Below are positions 25,866 through 34,319 of a stretch of DNA of 64,000 bases, piece by piece. Each line of letters starts with the position of its first letter. The first letter of the stretch is position 1. Both the position numbers and the translations under genes were made by a program. Below the pieces are notes generated by a model. The model was given only the letters and a program-made list of their open reading frames with translations. It ran no database searches and was not told where the DNA came from. The stretch is from contig CAXIDF010000017.1 of assembly GCA_964022665.1 (NCBI GenBank), positions 1 through 64,000 of the forward strand, given 5' to 3'. Origin of the DNA: Haliea sp964022665 (GTDB lineage: Bacteria > Pseudomonadota > Gammaproteobacteria > Pseudomonadales > Halieaceae).

Positions 25866-27491
25866 ATGGCAACCGGGGACTACGATTACATCATTGTCGG
25901 CGGCGGCTCCGCCGGCTGCGTGCTGGCCGCTCGCCTCAGCGAAGACCCCGCTACCCGCGTGCTCTTGCTGGAGGCTGGCGGCCGGGACCGCAATCCCCTG
26001 CTGCGCGCCCCCGGGGCGCTGCTGCCGATCATGCTTTCTGGCGCCTGGGCCTGGCCCTACCTCTCCCAACCCCAACAGCACCTGGAAAATCGCAGCCTTT
26101 ACACGCCCCGGGGCAAGGTTCTCGGGGGCTCCAGCAGTATCAACGGGATGGTCTACGATCGCGGCGTGCCCGCGGACTACGATGACTGGGCCGCACAGGG
26201 CTGTGATGGCTGGTCCTGGGCCGAGGTCCTGCCCTATTTCCGTCGGGCGGAGCACTTTCACCCGGCGCAGAATGAGTGGCACGGCCAGGGTGGCCCCATA
26301 CAAGTGACCCGTCCCGGTGTCCGCCACCCCTTCGCTCTGGCGTTTGTCGAAGCAGGCCGACAGGCAGGCTACCCCTACAATGACGACACCAATGGGGCGT
26401 CCCGTGAAGGTTTTGGCCCCACCGATGTCACTGTCGACAGGGGCAAACGCAGTAGTGCCAGCAGAGCCTATCTGGCGCCGCTGAAGGCGCGCGCCAACCT
26501 GACCATCCTGACCGATGCACTGGTGGAAAAAATCCTGATTGACCAGGGTCGTGCAAACGGGGTGCAGGTACGTCAGCGCGGCCAGGTAGAACCGTTCAGT
26601 GCGAAGCGGGAGGTCATCGTCAGTGCGGGCGCGATCGCTTCGCCGCAACTGCTGATGCTCTCGGGCATCGGGCCCGCCGAACACCTGCGTGAGCATGGCA
26701 TAGAGCCCGTGCTCGATTTGCCGGGCGTTGGCCAGAATCTGCAGGACCACCTCGCCGCCACCGTAAAGTTCACCTCCCCGGCAAAAATATCGCTGTTCAA
26801 GTACCTCAACCCGCTGCGTGGCGCTTTGGCTCTCGCCCGCTATACCCTGCTGCGTAGTGGCCCACTGGCGGACCCCGGCATGGAGGCGGTGGCCTACCTG
26901 AAATCGGACCCCTCCCTGGCGGACCCGGACATCAAATTACTCCTGCTGCTTGCGCTCTATCGCAACCACGGCCGCGAGCTGATTCCCCAGCACGGTTTCG
27001 GCGTGCACATCAATGTCGTCAAGCCCGACAGCTGCGGCTCCCTGAGACTGGCCAGCGCCGACCCGGCGGCACCGCCGCTGATCGACCAGAACTACCTGGC
27101 CAGCGAACGTGACCGCGACATCCTGCGCAAGGGTATTCGCCTGGCGCGGGAAATATTCAGCCAGCCTGCCTTCGATCGCTGGCGCGGGCACGAACTCGAC
27201 CCCGGTGTTGACGTGCAGAGCGACGCCGAGATCGACCGCTATATTCGCCAACAGGCGGACGCCGACTACCACGCCTGCGGCACCTGCAGAATGGGCACGG
27301 ACGAAATGGCGGTGGTAGACCCGCAACTGCGCCTGCGCGGCATCAACGGGCTGCGGGTGGTTGACGCCTCGGTCATGCCGCGGCTGGTCAGCGGCAACAC
27401 CAACATGCCGGTCATCATGGCTGCGGAGAAAGCGGCGGATCTCATCGCTGGCAAAACAAACACAGAGGTGCAGTCTAGGCCTTCAGGGTAA
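25866..27491 (+). CDS. GMC-family FAD oxidoreductase (choline/alcohol dehydrogenase-like)
   Basis: 541-residue flavoprotein of the glucose-methanol-choline family. FAD-binding YIIVGGGSAGCVLAARL (8-24), GMC signature 1 GKVLGGSSSINGMVYDRG, signature 2 GAIASPQLLMLSGIGP, catalytic His in YHACGTCRMG and the C-terminal VSGNTNMPVIMAAEKAAD. It resembles BetA and AlkJ-type alcohol dehydrogenases; the alcohol oxidised cannot be told from sequence. ATG at 25866, nine bases after the aldo/keto reductase stop. Its last 17 bases overlap the convergent SRAP gene. Confidence 0.93.
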   Translation: MATGDYDYIIVGGGSAGCVLAARLSEDPATRVLLLEAGGRDRNPLLRAPGALLPIMLSGAWAWPYLSQPQQHLENRSLYTPRGKVLGGSSSINGMVYDRGVPADYDDWAAQGCDGWSWAEVLPYFRRAEHFHPAQNEWHGQGGPIQVTRPGVRHPFALAFVEAGRQAGYPYNDDTNGASREGFGPTDVTVDRGKRSSASRAYLAPLKARANLTILTDALVEKILIDQGRANGVQVRQRGQVEPFSAKREVIVSAGAIASPQLLMLSGIGPAEHLREHGIEPVLDLPGVGQNLQDHLAATVKFTSPAKISLFKYLNPLRGALALARYTLLRSGPLADPGMEAVAYLKSDPSLADPDIKLLLLLALYRNHGRELIPQHGFGVHINVVKPDSCGSLRLASADPAAPPLIDQNYLASERDRDILRKGIRLAREIFSQPAFDRWRGHELDPGVDVQSDAEIDRYIRQQADADYHACGTCRMGTDEMAVVDPQLRLRGINGLRVVDASVMPRLVSGNTNMPVIMAAEKAADLIAGKTNTEVQSRPSG

Positions 27492-28143
27492 CCGAGTCAT
27501 TGATGGGCTCGAACAGCTCGGGATCTTTTTCTGTAGACCTGCCCACAGCCTTGCTGACGGGGTACAGCGCCAGGTTGTATTTGAGTACAGGCGCCAGGAT
27601 AGGGTCGTTCGGGTCAATAGACTGGGTATTGTCCAACCAGCGAGCGCGCTCCTGCTGCGTTAGCATCACCGGCATTCTGTTGTGCCAGGGCCGGAAAGCA
27701 TCAGCAGCCTGTGTGGTAACCAGCGTGCAGGACAGTAATGGCGCCTCAGCGCCGTGCCAGACGTCCCAGAGCGCGGCTACGGCGATGGTTTGCTCGTCAT
27801 TGGTGATAACCCACGGCTGCTTCTGGCCGCTCTCCGCCCGCCATTCGATGAAGTTCGACATGGGCACAATGCCGCGCTGTGATCGAAACGGCTTCCTGAA
27901 GGCTGGACTGCCTGCCAGCGATTCGGCGCGGGCGTTAAACATGCTGTATTTCGTGTCGACCTCTTTCGCCCAGGAAGGCACTAGCCACCAGCGCGCAAAA
28001 TCGGCATGACCCTCATGGAGCAGCAACACATCTTCGGTCGGCGCAACGTTGTAGCGCGGCTCTGGCAGCGTGAGGCCAATGTTCAGCTCATCCAGAAGTC
28101 CCTGGAGACCAGGCAGGTGAGTAATGTTGAAGCGGCCGCACAT
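27475..28143 (-). CDS. SOS response-associated peptidase (HMCES/YedK family)
   Basis: 222-residue SRAP protein. HMCES/YedK uses Cys2 to form a thiazolidine crosslink with abasic sites in single-stranded DNA, shielding them. Cys2 is present (MCGRFNIT), and the other active-site regions are visible: FNARAES (Asn), SNFIEW (Glu), WHNRMPVMLT (His). The protein is a single domain of normal length. ATG at 28143. It overlaps the GMC gene 3' end by 17 bases in convergent orientation. I see no LexA box immediately upstream. Confidence 0.92.
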   Translation of the reverse strand: MCGRFNITHLPGLQGLLDELNIGLTLPEPRYNVAPTEDVLLLHEGHADFARWWLVPSWAKEVDTKYSMFNARAESLAGSPAFRKPFRSQRGIVPMSNFIEWRAESGQKQPWVITNDEQTIAVAALWDVWHGAEAPLLSCTLVTTQAADAFRPWHNRMPVMLTQQERARWLDNTQSIDPNDPILAPVLKYNLALYPVSKAVGRSTEKDPELFEPINDSVTLKA

Positions 28144-28255
28144 GCCCGCACCTTAGTACAGATCCGGCGAAACTGCGAAAAGTAGTTGTCTTTTGGGGTT
28201 TACAGGCATAGCAATGCCCCGGAGTGATGCCGGAGTACGCTATTCAATAGGGGGA

Positions 28256-28329
28256 TGGAGGCTCGGGTCGGAATCGAACCGGCGTTGACGGATTTGCAAT
28301 CCGCTGCATAACCACTCTGCCACCGAGCC
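28256..28329 (-). tRNA. tRNA-Cys (GCA)
   Basis: Complete cloverleaf: acceptor stem GGCTCGG/CCGAGCC, D-arm, anticodon loop TTGCAAA with GCA at 28297-28295, T-arm GCCGGTTCGATTCCGAC, discriminator U73 as expected for tRNA-Cys and an encoded CCA end. It follows tRNA-Gly by 35 bases, the same order as glyW-cysT downstream of pgsA in E. coli; the leuZ that completes that trio is absent here. Confidence 0.97.
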
Positions 28330-28364
28330 TTGATCGTCTCTGCACCAGACGGTACAGAAGGGGT

Positions 28365-28440
28365 TGGAGCGGGAAACCGGGTTCGAACCGGCGACCTCAA
28401 CCTTGGCAAGGTTGCGCTCTACCAACTGAGCTATTCCCGC
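28365..28440 (-). tRNA. tRNA-Gly (GCC)
   Basis: Complete 76-base cloverleaf with acceptor GCGGGAA, D-arm AGCTCAGTTGGTAGAGC, anticodon GCC (28407-28405), T-arm GCCGGTTCGAACCCGGT, discriminator U73 and encoded CCA. The 5' 46 bases are repeated exactly at 28501-28546. Confidence 0.98.
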
Positions 28441-28500
28441 TTTACTGCTTCGTTACTACTTCATCCCTGGTCGCCGGAACCGTCGAGGCTGCGCGCCCCG

Positions 28501-28546
28501 CCTCAACCTTGGCAAGGTTGCGCTCTACCAACTGAGCTATTCCCGC
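28501..28546 (-). pseudogene. Truncated tRNA-Gly duplicate (5' part only)
   Basis: 46 bases identical to 28395-28440, covering the 5' acceptor strand, D-arm, anticodon arm with GCC and the start of the variable region of tRNA-Gly. The T-arm and 3' acceptor strand are missing; the following 60 bases do not restore a cloverleaf. It lies upstream of the intact gene in the pgsA-tRNA transcript. It cannot fold into a tRNA. Likely the scar of a tandem duplication and partial loss; a function as a tRNA-derived RNA is only conceivable. Confidence 0.85.
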
Positions 28547-28623
28547 GTCTCAGACGTCCCGAGGGCCGCATGAGGGCGCCTATTCTAGGGCCTGTAACGT
28601 CCCTGTCAAGAACAATGCGGGGC

Positions 28624-29184
28624 TCAGCGCCCCTTCATCACTTCCGCCGCGGCGCGCAGGTAAATCACCATGGACCAGAGTGTGAGCACGGCGGCCGCAT
28701 ACAGCATGAGGTAGCACAGCGCCTGCAGCCAATTCTCGTGCACTACCGGGTCAATCGCCAGCAGGCCGATAATGGCGATCATCTGAAAGGCCGTTTTCAC
28801 TTTGCCGATATAGGACACTGCTACCGAGGTACGCTGCCCCAGTTCCGCCATCCATTCACGCAACGCGGATACCACAATCTCGCGGCCAATGATGACGCTG
28901 GCAGCCAGAGTGAGCAGGATCGTGTTATGGCGCTCCACCAGTAGCACCAGGGCCACGGCGACCATCAATTTGTCGGCTACCGGGTCCAGGAATGCGCCGA
29001 ACTTGGTCATTTGCCCCAGGCGCCGCGCAAGGTAGCCGTCCAGCCAGTCTGTCACCGCGGCTACAGTGAATATGCCCGCCGCCACCAGCAGATGGTGCTG
29101 GAATGGCAGGTAGAACACCACCACCAGCACCGGGATGAGGAGAATACGCATCATGGTCAGCGCGTTGGGTATATTGATACTCAA
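28624..29184 (-). CDS. pgsA: CDP-diacylglycerol--glycerol-3-phosphate 3-phosphatidyltransferase
   Basis: Inner-membrane enzyme making phosphatidylglycerophosphate, the committed step to phosphatidylglycerol and cardiolipin. The CDP-alcohol phosphotransferase motif is intact: DWLDGYLARRLG, then FGAFLDPVADKLM (D-G-x2-A-R-x8-G-x3-D-x3-D). Several membrane helices. I use the TTG at 29184, which gives the family-like N-terminus SINIPNALTMMRILLIPVLV and 186 residues; it overlaps the uvrC reading frame end at 29201 no longer. GGAG lies somewhat far upstream (11 bases). Downstream of uvrC and upstream of tRNA-Gly, as in E. coli. Confidence 0.95.
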   Translation of the reverse strand: MSINIPNALTMMRILLIPVLVVVFYLPFQHHLLVAAGIFTVAAVTDWLDGYLARRLGQMTKFGAFLDPVADKLMVAVALVLLVERHNTILLTLAASVIIGREIVVSALREWMAELGQRTSVAVSYIGKVKTAFQMIAIIGLLAIDPVVHENWLQALCYLMLYAAAVLTLWSMVIYLRAAAEVMKGR

Positions 29185-29200
29185 AAGGACGTTTGCTCCA

Positions 29201-31027
29201 TTACTGGCCAGTGCCGTGCAGGTGATCGTATATCTGTTGCGCGAGGGTCGCACTAATTCCATTGATTTTTTTCAGCTCGTCGACGTTGGCATTCGCCACG
29301 CCACTGGCGCTGCCAAAGTGGCGCAGCAGCTCACGGCGACGTTTGGCACCCACGCCGGGAATGCCCTCCAGCGAAGAGCGTTGCCGCGCCTTGTCCCTGC
29401 GCGCGCGGTGCCCGGTAATGGCAAAGCGGTGAGCCTCATCCCGAATCGACTGTATCAGATGCAGCGCTGGACTATCGCCGCGCAACTGCTGCTCGGCGCC
29501 GGTGTTCCCACGAATCAGGGTTTCGAAGCCCGCCTTGCGAGTCACTCCCTTGGCCACACCGACGACCTCGATGGTGTTCAACTGCAGCGATTCAAGCACC
29601 TGCAAGGCCTGAGCGACCTGGCCCTTGCCGCCGTCGATAAACAAGATGTCGGGCAGGCTGGCCTCGCCCTCTTTCAAGCGCTTGTAACGCCGTTCCAGAG
29701 CCTGTTGCATGGCGGCATAGTCATCGCCCCCGGTGATGCCCTCGATGTTGAAACGCCGATAGTCCGCTTTGCGCGGCCCGTTCTGGTCGAATACCACGCA
29801 GGAAGCAACCGTTGCCTCCCCGGAGCTGTGGCTGATGTCAAAGCATTCCATGCGCTCTGGCAGTGCGGGCAGGCTGAGCAACTCCTGCAGCGCCTGCAGT
29901 CGCTCCAGCGTGGACTGCCGGCCTGCCAGGTGCGACTGCAGGTTGGTCACTGCGGTTTGGCGGGCCAGCTGCAGCCATCTTGCGCGCGCATCGCGGACGC
30001 TGGCGCGAATTCGTACCCGACGGCCAGCCTGTTGGGTGAGCGCCGCCGCCAGAGCATCACTGTCTTCTGGTAGCTCGGTGACGATAATCTCACCCGGGAT
30101 GGGGCGCCCGTCCGCCAGGTAGAACTGTGGCAGAAATGCCGCCAGCACTTCGCCACCTGTTTCGTCCAGCTTGAGCGGTGGATACCAGGTTTTGCTGCCG
30201 AGCACCTGCGCGTTACGCACAAACAGCACTTGAACACAGGCCCGGCCACCCTCCACCGCCGCGGCAAGAATGTCGAGCTCCCCGCTGGCGCCTTCAATAC
30301 CCTGGCTCGCCTGCACATGCTGTAGCTGGCTTATCTGGTCTCTATACACCGCAGCTTTTTCATACTCCAGCGCCGCGGCGGCCTGTTCCATGTCATCCGC
30401 CAGGCGCACCAGTAGCTCCTGCGACTTGCCACCGAGGAACAGCGCCGTGTTCTGCACCTGCTCGGCATAGTCCTCGGCAGAGACCAGATTGACGCAGGGC
30501 GCGGTGCAACGATCGATCTGGTGCTGCAGGCAGGGTCGCGAGCGGTTGCGAAAGAAGCTGTCCTCACACTGGCGCACACGGAACACTTTTTGCAGGAAAT
30601 GCAGCGATTCGCGCACTGCGGAAGCCGATGGGTAAGGGCCGAAGTAACTGCCTTTGCGGCGCTTGCGCCCACGATGCATGCTCAGGCGGGGAAACTCGTC
30701 TTCGCTCGACAGGAATATATAGGGGTAGGATTTATCGTCACGCAGCAGGATATTGTAAGGTGGACGGTGACTCTTGATCAGGTTGTGCTCAAGCAGCAGC
30801 GCGTCCACTTCCGTTGAGGTCACGGTTACCTGGATGTCGTGTATGCGCGCAACCAGCGCCATGGTCTTGGTGGTCAGGCCACTGGCGCGGAAATAGCTGC
30901 TGACGCGTGCGCGCAGGTTGCGCGCCTTACCGACATACAGCAGTTCACCATTGGCATCGTACATCTGGTACACACCGGGGCGCGTGGTGAGCTGCTTGAG
31001 AAAGCTCTCTGCGTCGAAGGTGCTCAC
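29201..31027 (-). CDS. uvrC: Excinuclease ABC subunit C
   Basis: UvrC makes both incisions in nucleotide excision repair. Domains: GIY-YIG nuclease (about 15-95: RPGVYQMYDANGELLYVGKA), cysteine cluster (VRQCEDSFFRNRSRPCLQHQ), UVR motif (ADDMEQAAAALEYEKAAVYR), RNase H-like nuclease (MECFDISHSSGEATVASCVV; FIDGGKGQVAQAL), and tandem helix-hairpin-helix at the C-terminus (LEGIPGVGAKRRRELLRHFG). 608 residues. The GTG start overlaps the murB stop as GTGA, indicating coupling. Confidence 0.97.
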   Translation of the reverse strand: MSTFDAESFLKQLTTRPGVYQMYDANGELLYVGKARNLRARVSSYFRASGLTTKTMALVARIHDIQVTVTSTEVDALLLEHNLIKSHRPPYNILLRDDKSYPYIFLSSEDEFPRLSMHRGRKRRKGSYFGPYPSASAVRESLHFLQKVFRVRQCEDSFFRNRSRPCLQHQIDRCTAPCVNLVSAEDYAEQVQNTALFLGGKSQELLVRLADDMEQAAAALEYEKAAVYRDQISQLQHVQASQGIEGASGELDILAAAVEGGRACVQVLFVRNAQVLGSKTWYPPLKLDETGGEVLAAFLPQFYLADGRPIPGEIIVTELPEDSDALAAALTQQAGRRVRIRASVRDARARWLQLARQTAVTNLQSHLAGRQSTLERLQALQELLSLPALPERMECFDISHSSGEATVASCVVFDQNGPRKADYRRFNIEGITGGDDYAAMQQALERRYKRLKEGEASLPDILFIDGGKGQVAQALQVLESLQLNTIEVVGVAKGVTRKAGFETLIRGNTGAEQQLRGDSPALHLIQSIRDEAHRFAITGHRARRDKARQRSSLEGIPGVGAKRRRELLRHFGSASGVANANVDELKKINGISATLAQQIYDHLHGTGQ

Positions 31028-32052
31028 CGCTCCTCTCCATACACGCGTGGCTCAAGCTCCAGCTGAACGCCAAACCGTTGCAGTACCGATGCCTGAATTT
31101 CTCTCGCCAGCGCCAATAACGTCGGCGCGGCGTCCGCACCGTAATTCACCAACACCAACGCGTGCCCTGGATGCACACCAACCGCGCCCGCACGGTGGCC
31201 CTTCCAGCCTGTCTGCTCGATCAACCAGGCCGCCGCCAATTTACACTTGCCATCGCTGTCGGGGAAGACAGGCAAGTCCGGATGCTGGCGACTGAGAGCA
31301 TCGGCCAACGCGTGTGGCACAATGGGATTCTTGAAGAAGCTACCCGCATTGGGCTCGATAGCTGGATCCGGCAGGCGCGCCCGACGCAATGCCACAACCG
31401 CATCGAACACCTGCTGCGGCGTTGCGCTGTCGGTGCAACCAGCCCGCTGCAATGCGTCTGCCAGTGCCGGGTAGTTGGTATTGGCTGTTGGTGTTCTGGC
31501 CAGTTGCAAATCCACCTGGGTGATGACGACACTGTCCACAAGGCCTTGTTTGAACACACTGTCACGGTAGCCGAACTCGCACTCGGCGCCGCTGAGCGTC
31601 AGGTAGCTGCCGTCGTTGATGCGCCTGGCGTGCACCGCGACAACGAAAGACGCAAATTCAGAGCCATAGGCACCGATGTTTTGAATGGGGGCCGCACCCA
31701 CCGTGCCTGGAATCAGGGCCAGATTCTCCAGGCCGTAATATCCGTTGGCGAGCGACCAGACCACGAGGGCATGCCAGTTCTCACCGGCACCCACGCGCAG
31801 CGTGACGTACTCCCCGTTGTCCTCAAGTACTTCCCTACCCGGCACCTGCACCAGCAGCGCCAATGCGCGCAAGCGAGGCTGCAGCACAACGTTACTGCCC
31901 TCCCCCAGTGGCAACACCGGCAGAGCTTTCGCGCGTGCCCAGGCCAGTGCCTCATCCACCTCGGCCAGTGAGCGTACGCTGTGTACGGCGGTTGCCTGAG
32001 AAAACAGGCGCAGGCTGTTGGCTGGCTGCCCCGGTGGGTATTGCTCAGTCAT
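31024..32052 (-). CDS. murB: UDP-N-acetylenolpyruvoylglucosamine reductase
   Basis: FAD enzyme reducing UDP-GlcNAc-enolpyruvate to UDP-MurNAc in peptidoglycan synthesis. Type I MurB (342 residues, E. coli-like): FAD-binding LPLGEGSNVVL and ALIPGTVGAAPIQNIGAYGS, GSFFKNPIV with the catalytic serine, and the C-terminal LEPRVYGEE with the catalytic Glu. I start at the ATG at 32052, which overlaps the phosphatase gene by eight bases; a longer open frame upstream is not MurB-like. Confidence 0.95.
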   Translation of the reverse strand: MTEQYPPGQPANSLRLFSQATAVHSVRSLAEVDEALAWARAKALPVLPLGEGSNVVLQPRLRALALLVQVPGREVLEDNGEYVTLRVGAGENWHALVVWSLANGYYGLENLALIPGTVGAAPIQNIGAYGSEFASFVVAVHARRINDGSYLTLSGAECEFGYRDSVFKQGLVDSVVITQVDLQLARTPTANTNYPALADALQRAGCTDSATPQQVFDAVVALRRARLPDPAIEPNAGSFFKNPIVPHALADALSRQHPDLPVFPDSDGKCKLAAAWLIEQTGWKGHRAGAVGVHPGHALVLVNYGADAAPTLLALAREIQASVLQRFGVQLELEPRVYGEER

Positions 32053-32563
32053 GCTGTAGCATCGTTGCAAGGAGGCCCTCGCTGGCCGCTTCGACCAACT
32101 CCAGCACGCGCACAAATCCGTCCCCCGCACCGTAGTACGGATCGGGCACCTCGCGCTCGGGCACTTCAGCGGCGAAATCCAGGAAGAGCCCGATGTGCCC
32201 GGCGTAGTCCAAGGGCGCTTCGCGGCGCACGTTGTCGAGGTTGGATTCGTCCATCGCCAGTATGTAGTCGAAGGAGTAGAAGTCCTCCCAGCACAGCTGG
32301 CGCGCGCGCAAATCTTCCAGCGAGTACCCACGACGGCGGGCCGCGGCAACGCTGCGCTCATCCGGCGCTTTGCCGATGTGCCATCCGGCGGTGCCGCAGG
32401 AGTCGGCCTCGATACGGCGCTCGAGCCCACGGGAGGCAAGCAGATGGCGAAACACCCCTTCCGCTGTGGGCGAGCGACAAATATTACCCAGACACACAAA
32501 TAGCACACGTTGGGGTGTGGCCGGCTCAGGTGTGGCCGGCTGAGGTGTGTCTGGCTTACTCAC
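32045..32563 (-). CDS. Low-molecular-weight protein-tyrosine phosphatase
   Basis: 172-residue LMW-PTP. The P-loop CLGNICRS (C-x5-R-S) follows the first strand VLFVCLGN, and the general-acid loop is VPDPYYGAGDG. The core begins at about residue 18; before it is a Pro/Thr-rich extension TPQPATPEPATPQ, encoded by three imperfect 15-bp repeats. In other bacteria such enzymes reverse Wzc-type tyrosine kinases or act on arginine phosphate; no kinase is present here. ATG overlaps the kdsB stop by four bases. Order kdsB-PTP-murB matches Pseudomonas. Confidence 0.93.
   Translation of the reverse strand: MSKPDTPQPATPEPATPQRVLFVCLGNICRSPTAEGVFRHLLASRGLERRIEADSCGTAGWHIGKAPDERSVAAARRRGYSLEDLRARQLCWEDFYSFDYILAMDESNLDNVRREAPLDYAGHIGLFLDFAAEVPEREVPDPYYGAGDGFVRVLELVEAASEGLLATMLQHD
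32514..32558 (-). repeat. Three 15-bp tandem repeats in the phosphatase N-terminus
   Basis: Units starting at 32514, 32529 and 32544 read GGTGTGGCCGGCTCA on the plus strand with one change in unit 2 and more in unit 3. Each unit encodes five residues (TPxPA), so gain or loss of a unit keeps frame. Confidence 0.8.
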
Positions 32564-33324
32564 GCCTTTTCCTCAAAGCGGGCGCGAACTGCCAGCAAAT
32601 CCTCGTGCGTGTCGACACCGGCTGGCACCTCGGCCACTGCGTCGGCAACGTGGATCCCGACGCCGTGATACAGCGCGCGAAGCTGCTCCAGCTGTTCCAG
32701 CCGCTCCAGGGGAGCGGGCGACCAGCTCACGTATCGGCGCAGGAAGGCAACCCGGTAGGCGTAAATACCCACATGGCGCCACCAGCGGCCATTCTCGGGC
32801 AGGCCTGGGTCAGGCGCGGCGAAAGCATCCCGGGGCCAGGGCACCGGGGCGCGACTGAAGTAGAGTGCCCGGCCCTGTGCATCAGCCACCACTTTCACCG
32901 CGTTCGGATTGCGCAGCTCCTCCACACTCTCTATGGCGACACTCAGCGTGGCAATTTCGCAATCCCGGTGTGCCGCCAGGTTCGCCGCCACCTGGTCGAT
33001 TACCGCGGGTGGAATCAGGGGTTCGTCGCCCTGCACGTTCACCACGATGGCATCATCTGGCAACTCGAGCAGGCGCACTACTTCTTCCAGTCGGTCCGTG
33101 CCGGAGGGGTGTTGGGGATCCGTCATCACGGCCTCGGCACCGAACGCCGTGGCAGTACGGTATACGCGATCGTCATCCGTTGCTACCACCACGCGCTGGG
33201 CGCTGCTGCGCCGCGCCTGCTCCCAGACATGCTGGAGCATGGGGCGGCCGGCGATATCCAGCAGTGGCTTGCCGGGCAGACGGGTAGAGGCATAGCGAGC
33301 GGGAATTACCACAGTGAAGTTCAT
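32560..33324 (-). CDS. kdsB: 3-deoxy-manno-octulosonate cytidylyltransferase
   Basis: CMP-Kdo synthetase, activating Kdo for lipid A-core assembly. N-terminal nucleotidyltransferase motif VVIPARYASTRLPGKPL (4-20), metal-binding VVNVQGDEPLIPP, VMTDPQHPSGTDR and FSRAPVPWPRD. 254 residues from the ATG at 33324; the open frame extends further but only this ATG gives the family start MNFTVVIP. 13 bases after lpxK; the small YcaR-like gene often lying between lpxK and kdsB is absent. Confidence 0.96.
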   Translation of the reverse strand: MNFTVVIPARYASTRLPGKPLLDIAGRPMLQHVWEQARRSSAQRVVVATDDDRVYRTATAFGAEAVMTDPQHPSGTDRLEEVVRLLELPDDAIVVNVQGDEPLIPPAVIDQVAANLAAHRDCEIATLSVAIESVEELRNPNAVKVVADAQGRALYFSRAPVPWPRDAFAAPDPGLPENGRWWRHVGIYAYRVAFLRRYVSWSPAPLERLEQLEQLRALYHGVGIHVADAVAEVPAGVDTHEDLLAVRARFEEKA

Positions 33325-33337
33325 ATCGTGTTCAGGC

Positions 33338-34312
33338 TCAATGCGATTGGGTGGCCAGCGCGACGATGCGCTCGATGAGGTTATCCGGCAAGCGGGCACT
33401 GATCTTGAGATACCAGTGGTTTGCGGCGGCAAAACCGCGACATTTTACCGCGTCTTTCTCCGTCATGATAACCGGCGCCGCACCGAGGGCACTGAGGTCT
33501 GCCGCGCCATAGCAGTGATGGTCGGGGAAAGCATGCTCGACGACCTGGTAACCCATGCCACGCAGCGTGTTGAAAAACTGCTGCGGTTGCCCGATACCGG
33601 CGACCGCATGGACTTCGGCGCCCGACACAGGCGCACTGCCCTGCGCTGCCGCTGCCACCGCAAACACACCATCCACGCTGTAGACCACCGACGTGTTCGC
33701 GTCCTCGCCGCCCCGCCAGAGCAGGGCATCGACACTGCCCAGGCGGCTTTTGGGCTCGCGCAGAGGGCCCGCAGGGAGGCAGAACCCATTGCCTACGCCG
33801 CGCCCGGCATCCAGCAAGGCAATTTCAAGATCCCGGGCCAGCGCGTAGTGTTGCAGGCCATCATCGCACAACACCACATCCACCGACTGTTCGGCCAACA
33901 AGGCGCGCACCGCAGCCGGTCGATCAGGAGCCACCACACAGGGTGCGCCGGTGCGCTGAAATATCAGCAGTGGCTCGTCGCCGCAGTCGCTGGCGGTGCT
34001 GGCCGCGTTGACGCGATGTGGGAATGCGGCCGTGGGGACTGCCCCGTAGCCGCGGCTGACCACGCCCGGGCGCAGGCCACGCGCCTGCAGGGCTTCCACC
34101 AGGGCAATCACCACAGGCGTCTTGCCTGTGCCGCCCACGGTGATGTTGCCGACGATCACCACGGGCACGGGCGCACGGTATACGCGGCGCAGGCCCCAGC
34201 GGTAAGCGAGCCGCCGCAGGGCCATCGCGCTGCGGTAAGCCAGCTCCAGGGGACGCAGCAGCCACGCCCAGCGCGCACCTTCGTACCAGGCCCGCAACAG
34301 AGCCGCTTCCAC
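33338..34312 (-). CDS. lpxK: Tetraacyldisaccharide 4'-kinase
   Basis: Membrane-associated kinase that phosphorylates the 4' position of the lipid A precursor. The N-terminal anchor AWLLRPLELAYRSAMALRRL precedes the P-loop VVIVGNITVGGTGKTPVVIA, then SRGYG, DEPLLIFQRTGAPCVV, VVLCDDGLQHYALARDLEIA. 324 residues from the GTG at 34312, eight bases after the msbA stop; further upstream codons overlap msbA and are not LpxK-like. With msbA it forms the standard lipid A export pair. Confidence 0.95.
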   Translation of the reverse strand: MEAALLRAWYEGARWAWLLRPLELAYRSAMALRRLAYRWGLRRVYRAPVPVVIVGNITVGGTGKTPVVIALVEALQARGLRPGVVSRGYGAVPTAAFPHRVNAASTASDCGDEPLLIFQRTGAPCVVAPDRPAAVRALLAEQSVDVVLCDDGLQHYALARDLEIALLDAGRGVGNGFCLPAGPLREPKSRLGSVDALLWRGGEDANTSVVYSVDGVFAVAAAAQGSAPVSGAEVHAVAGIGQPQQFFNTLRGMGYQVVEHAFPDHHCYGAADLSALGAAPVIMTEKDAVKCRGFAAANHWYLKISARLPDNLIERIVALATQSH

Positions 34313-34319
34313 GGGTGAG

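Noticed and set aside
25098..26750. 550-codon open frame antisense to the aldo/keto reductase and GMC genes
   Set aside because: Spans two well-supported genes on the other strand and shows no domain.
28501..28546. Second functional tRNA-Gly gene
   Set aside because: No T-arm, 3' acceptor strand or CCA follows, so no cloverleaf can form.
28365..28546. Attachment site of an integrated element at tRNA-Gly
   Set aside because: The duplicate is of the 5' part, only 60 bases away, and no integrase or cargo lies between.
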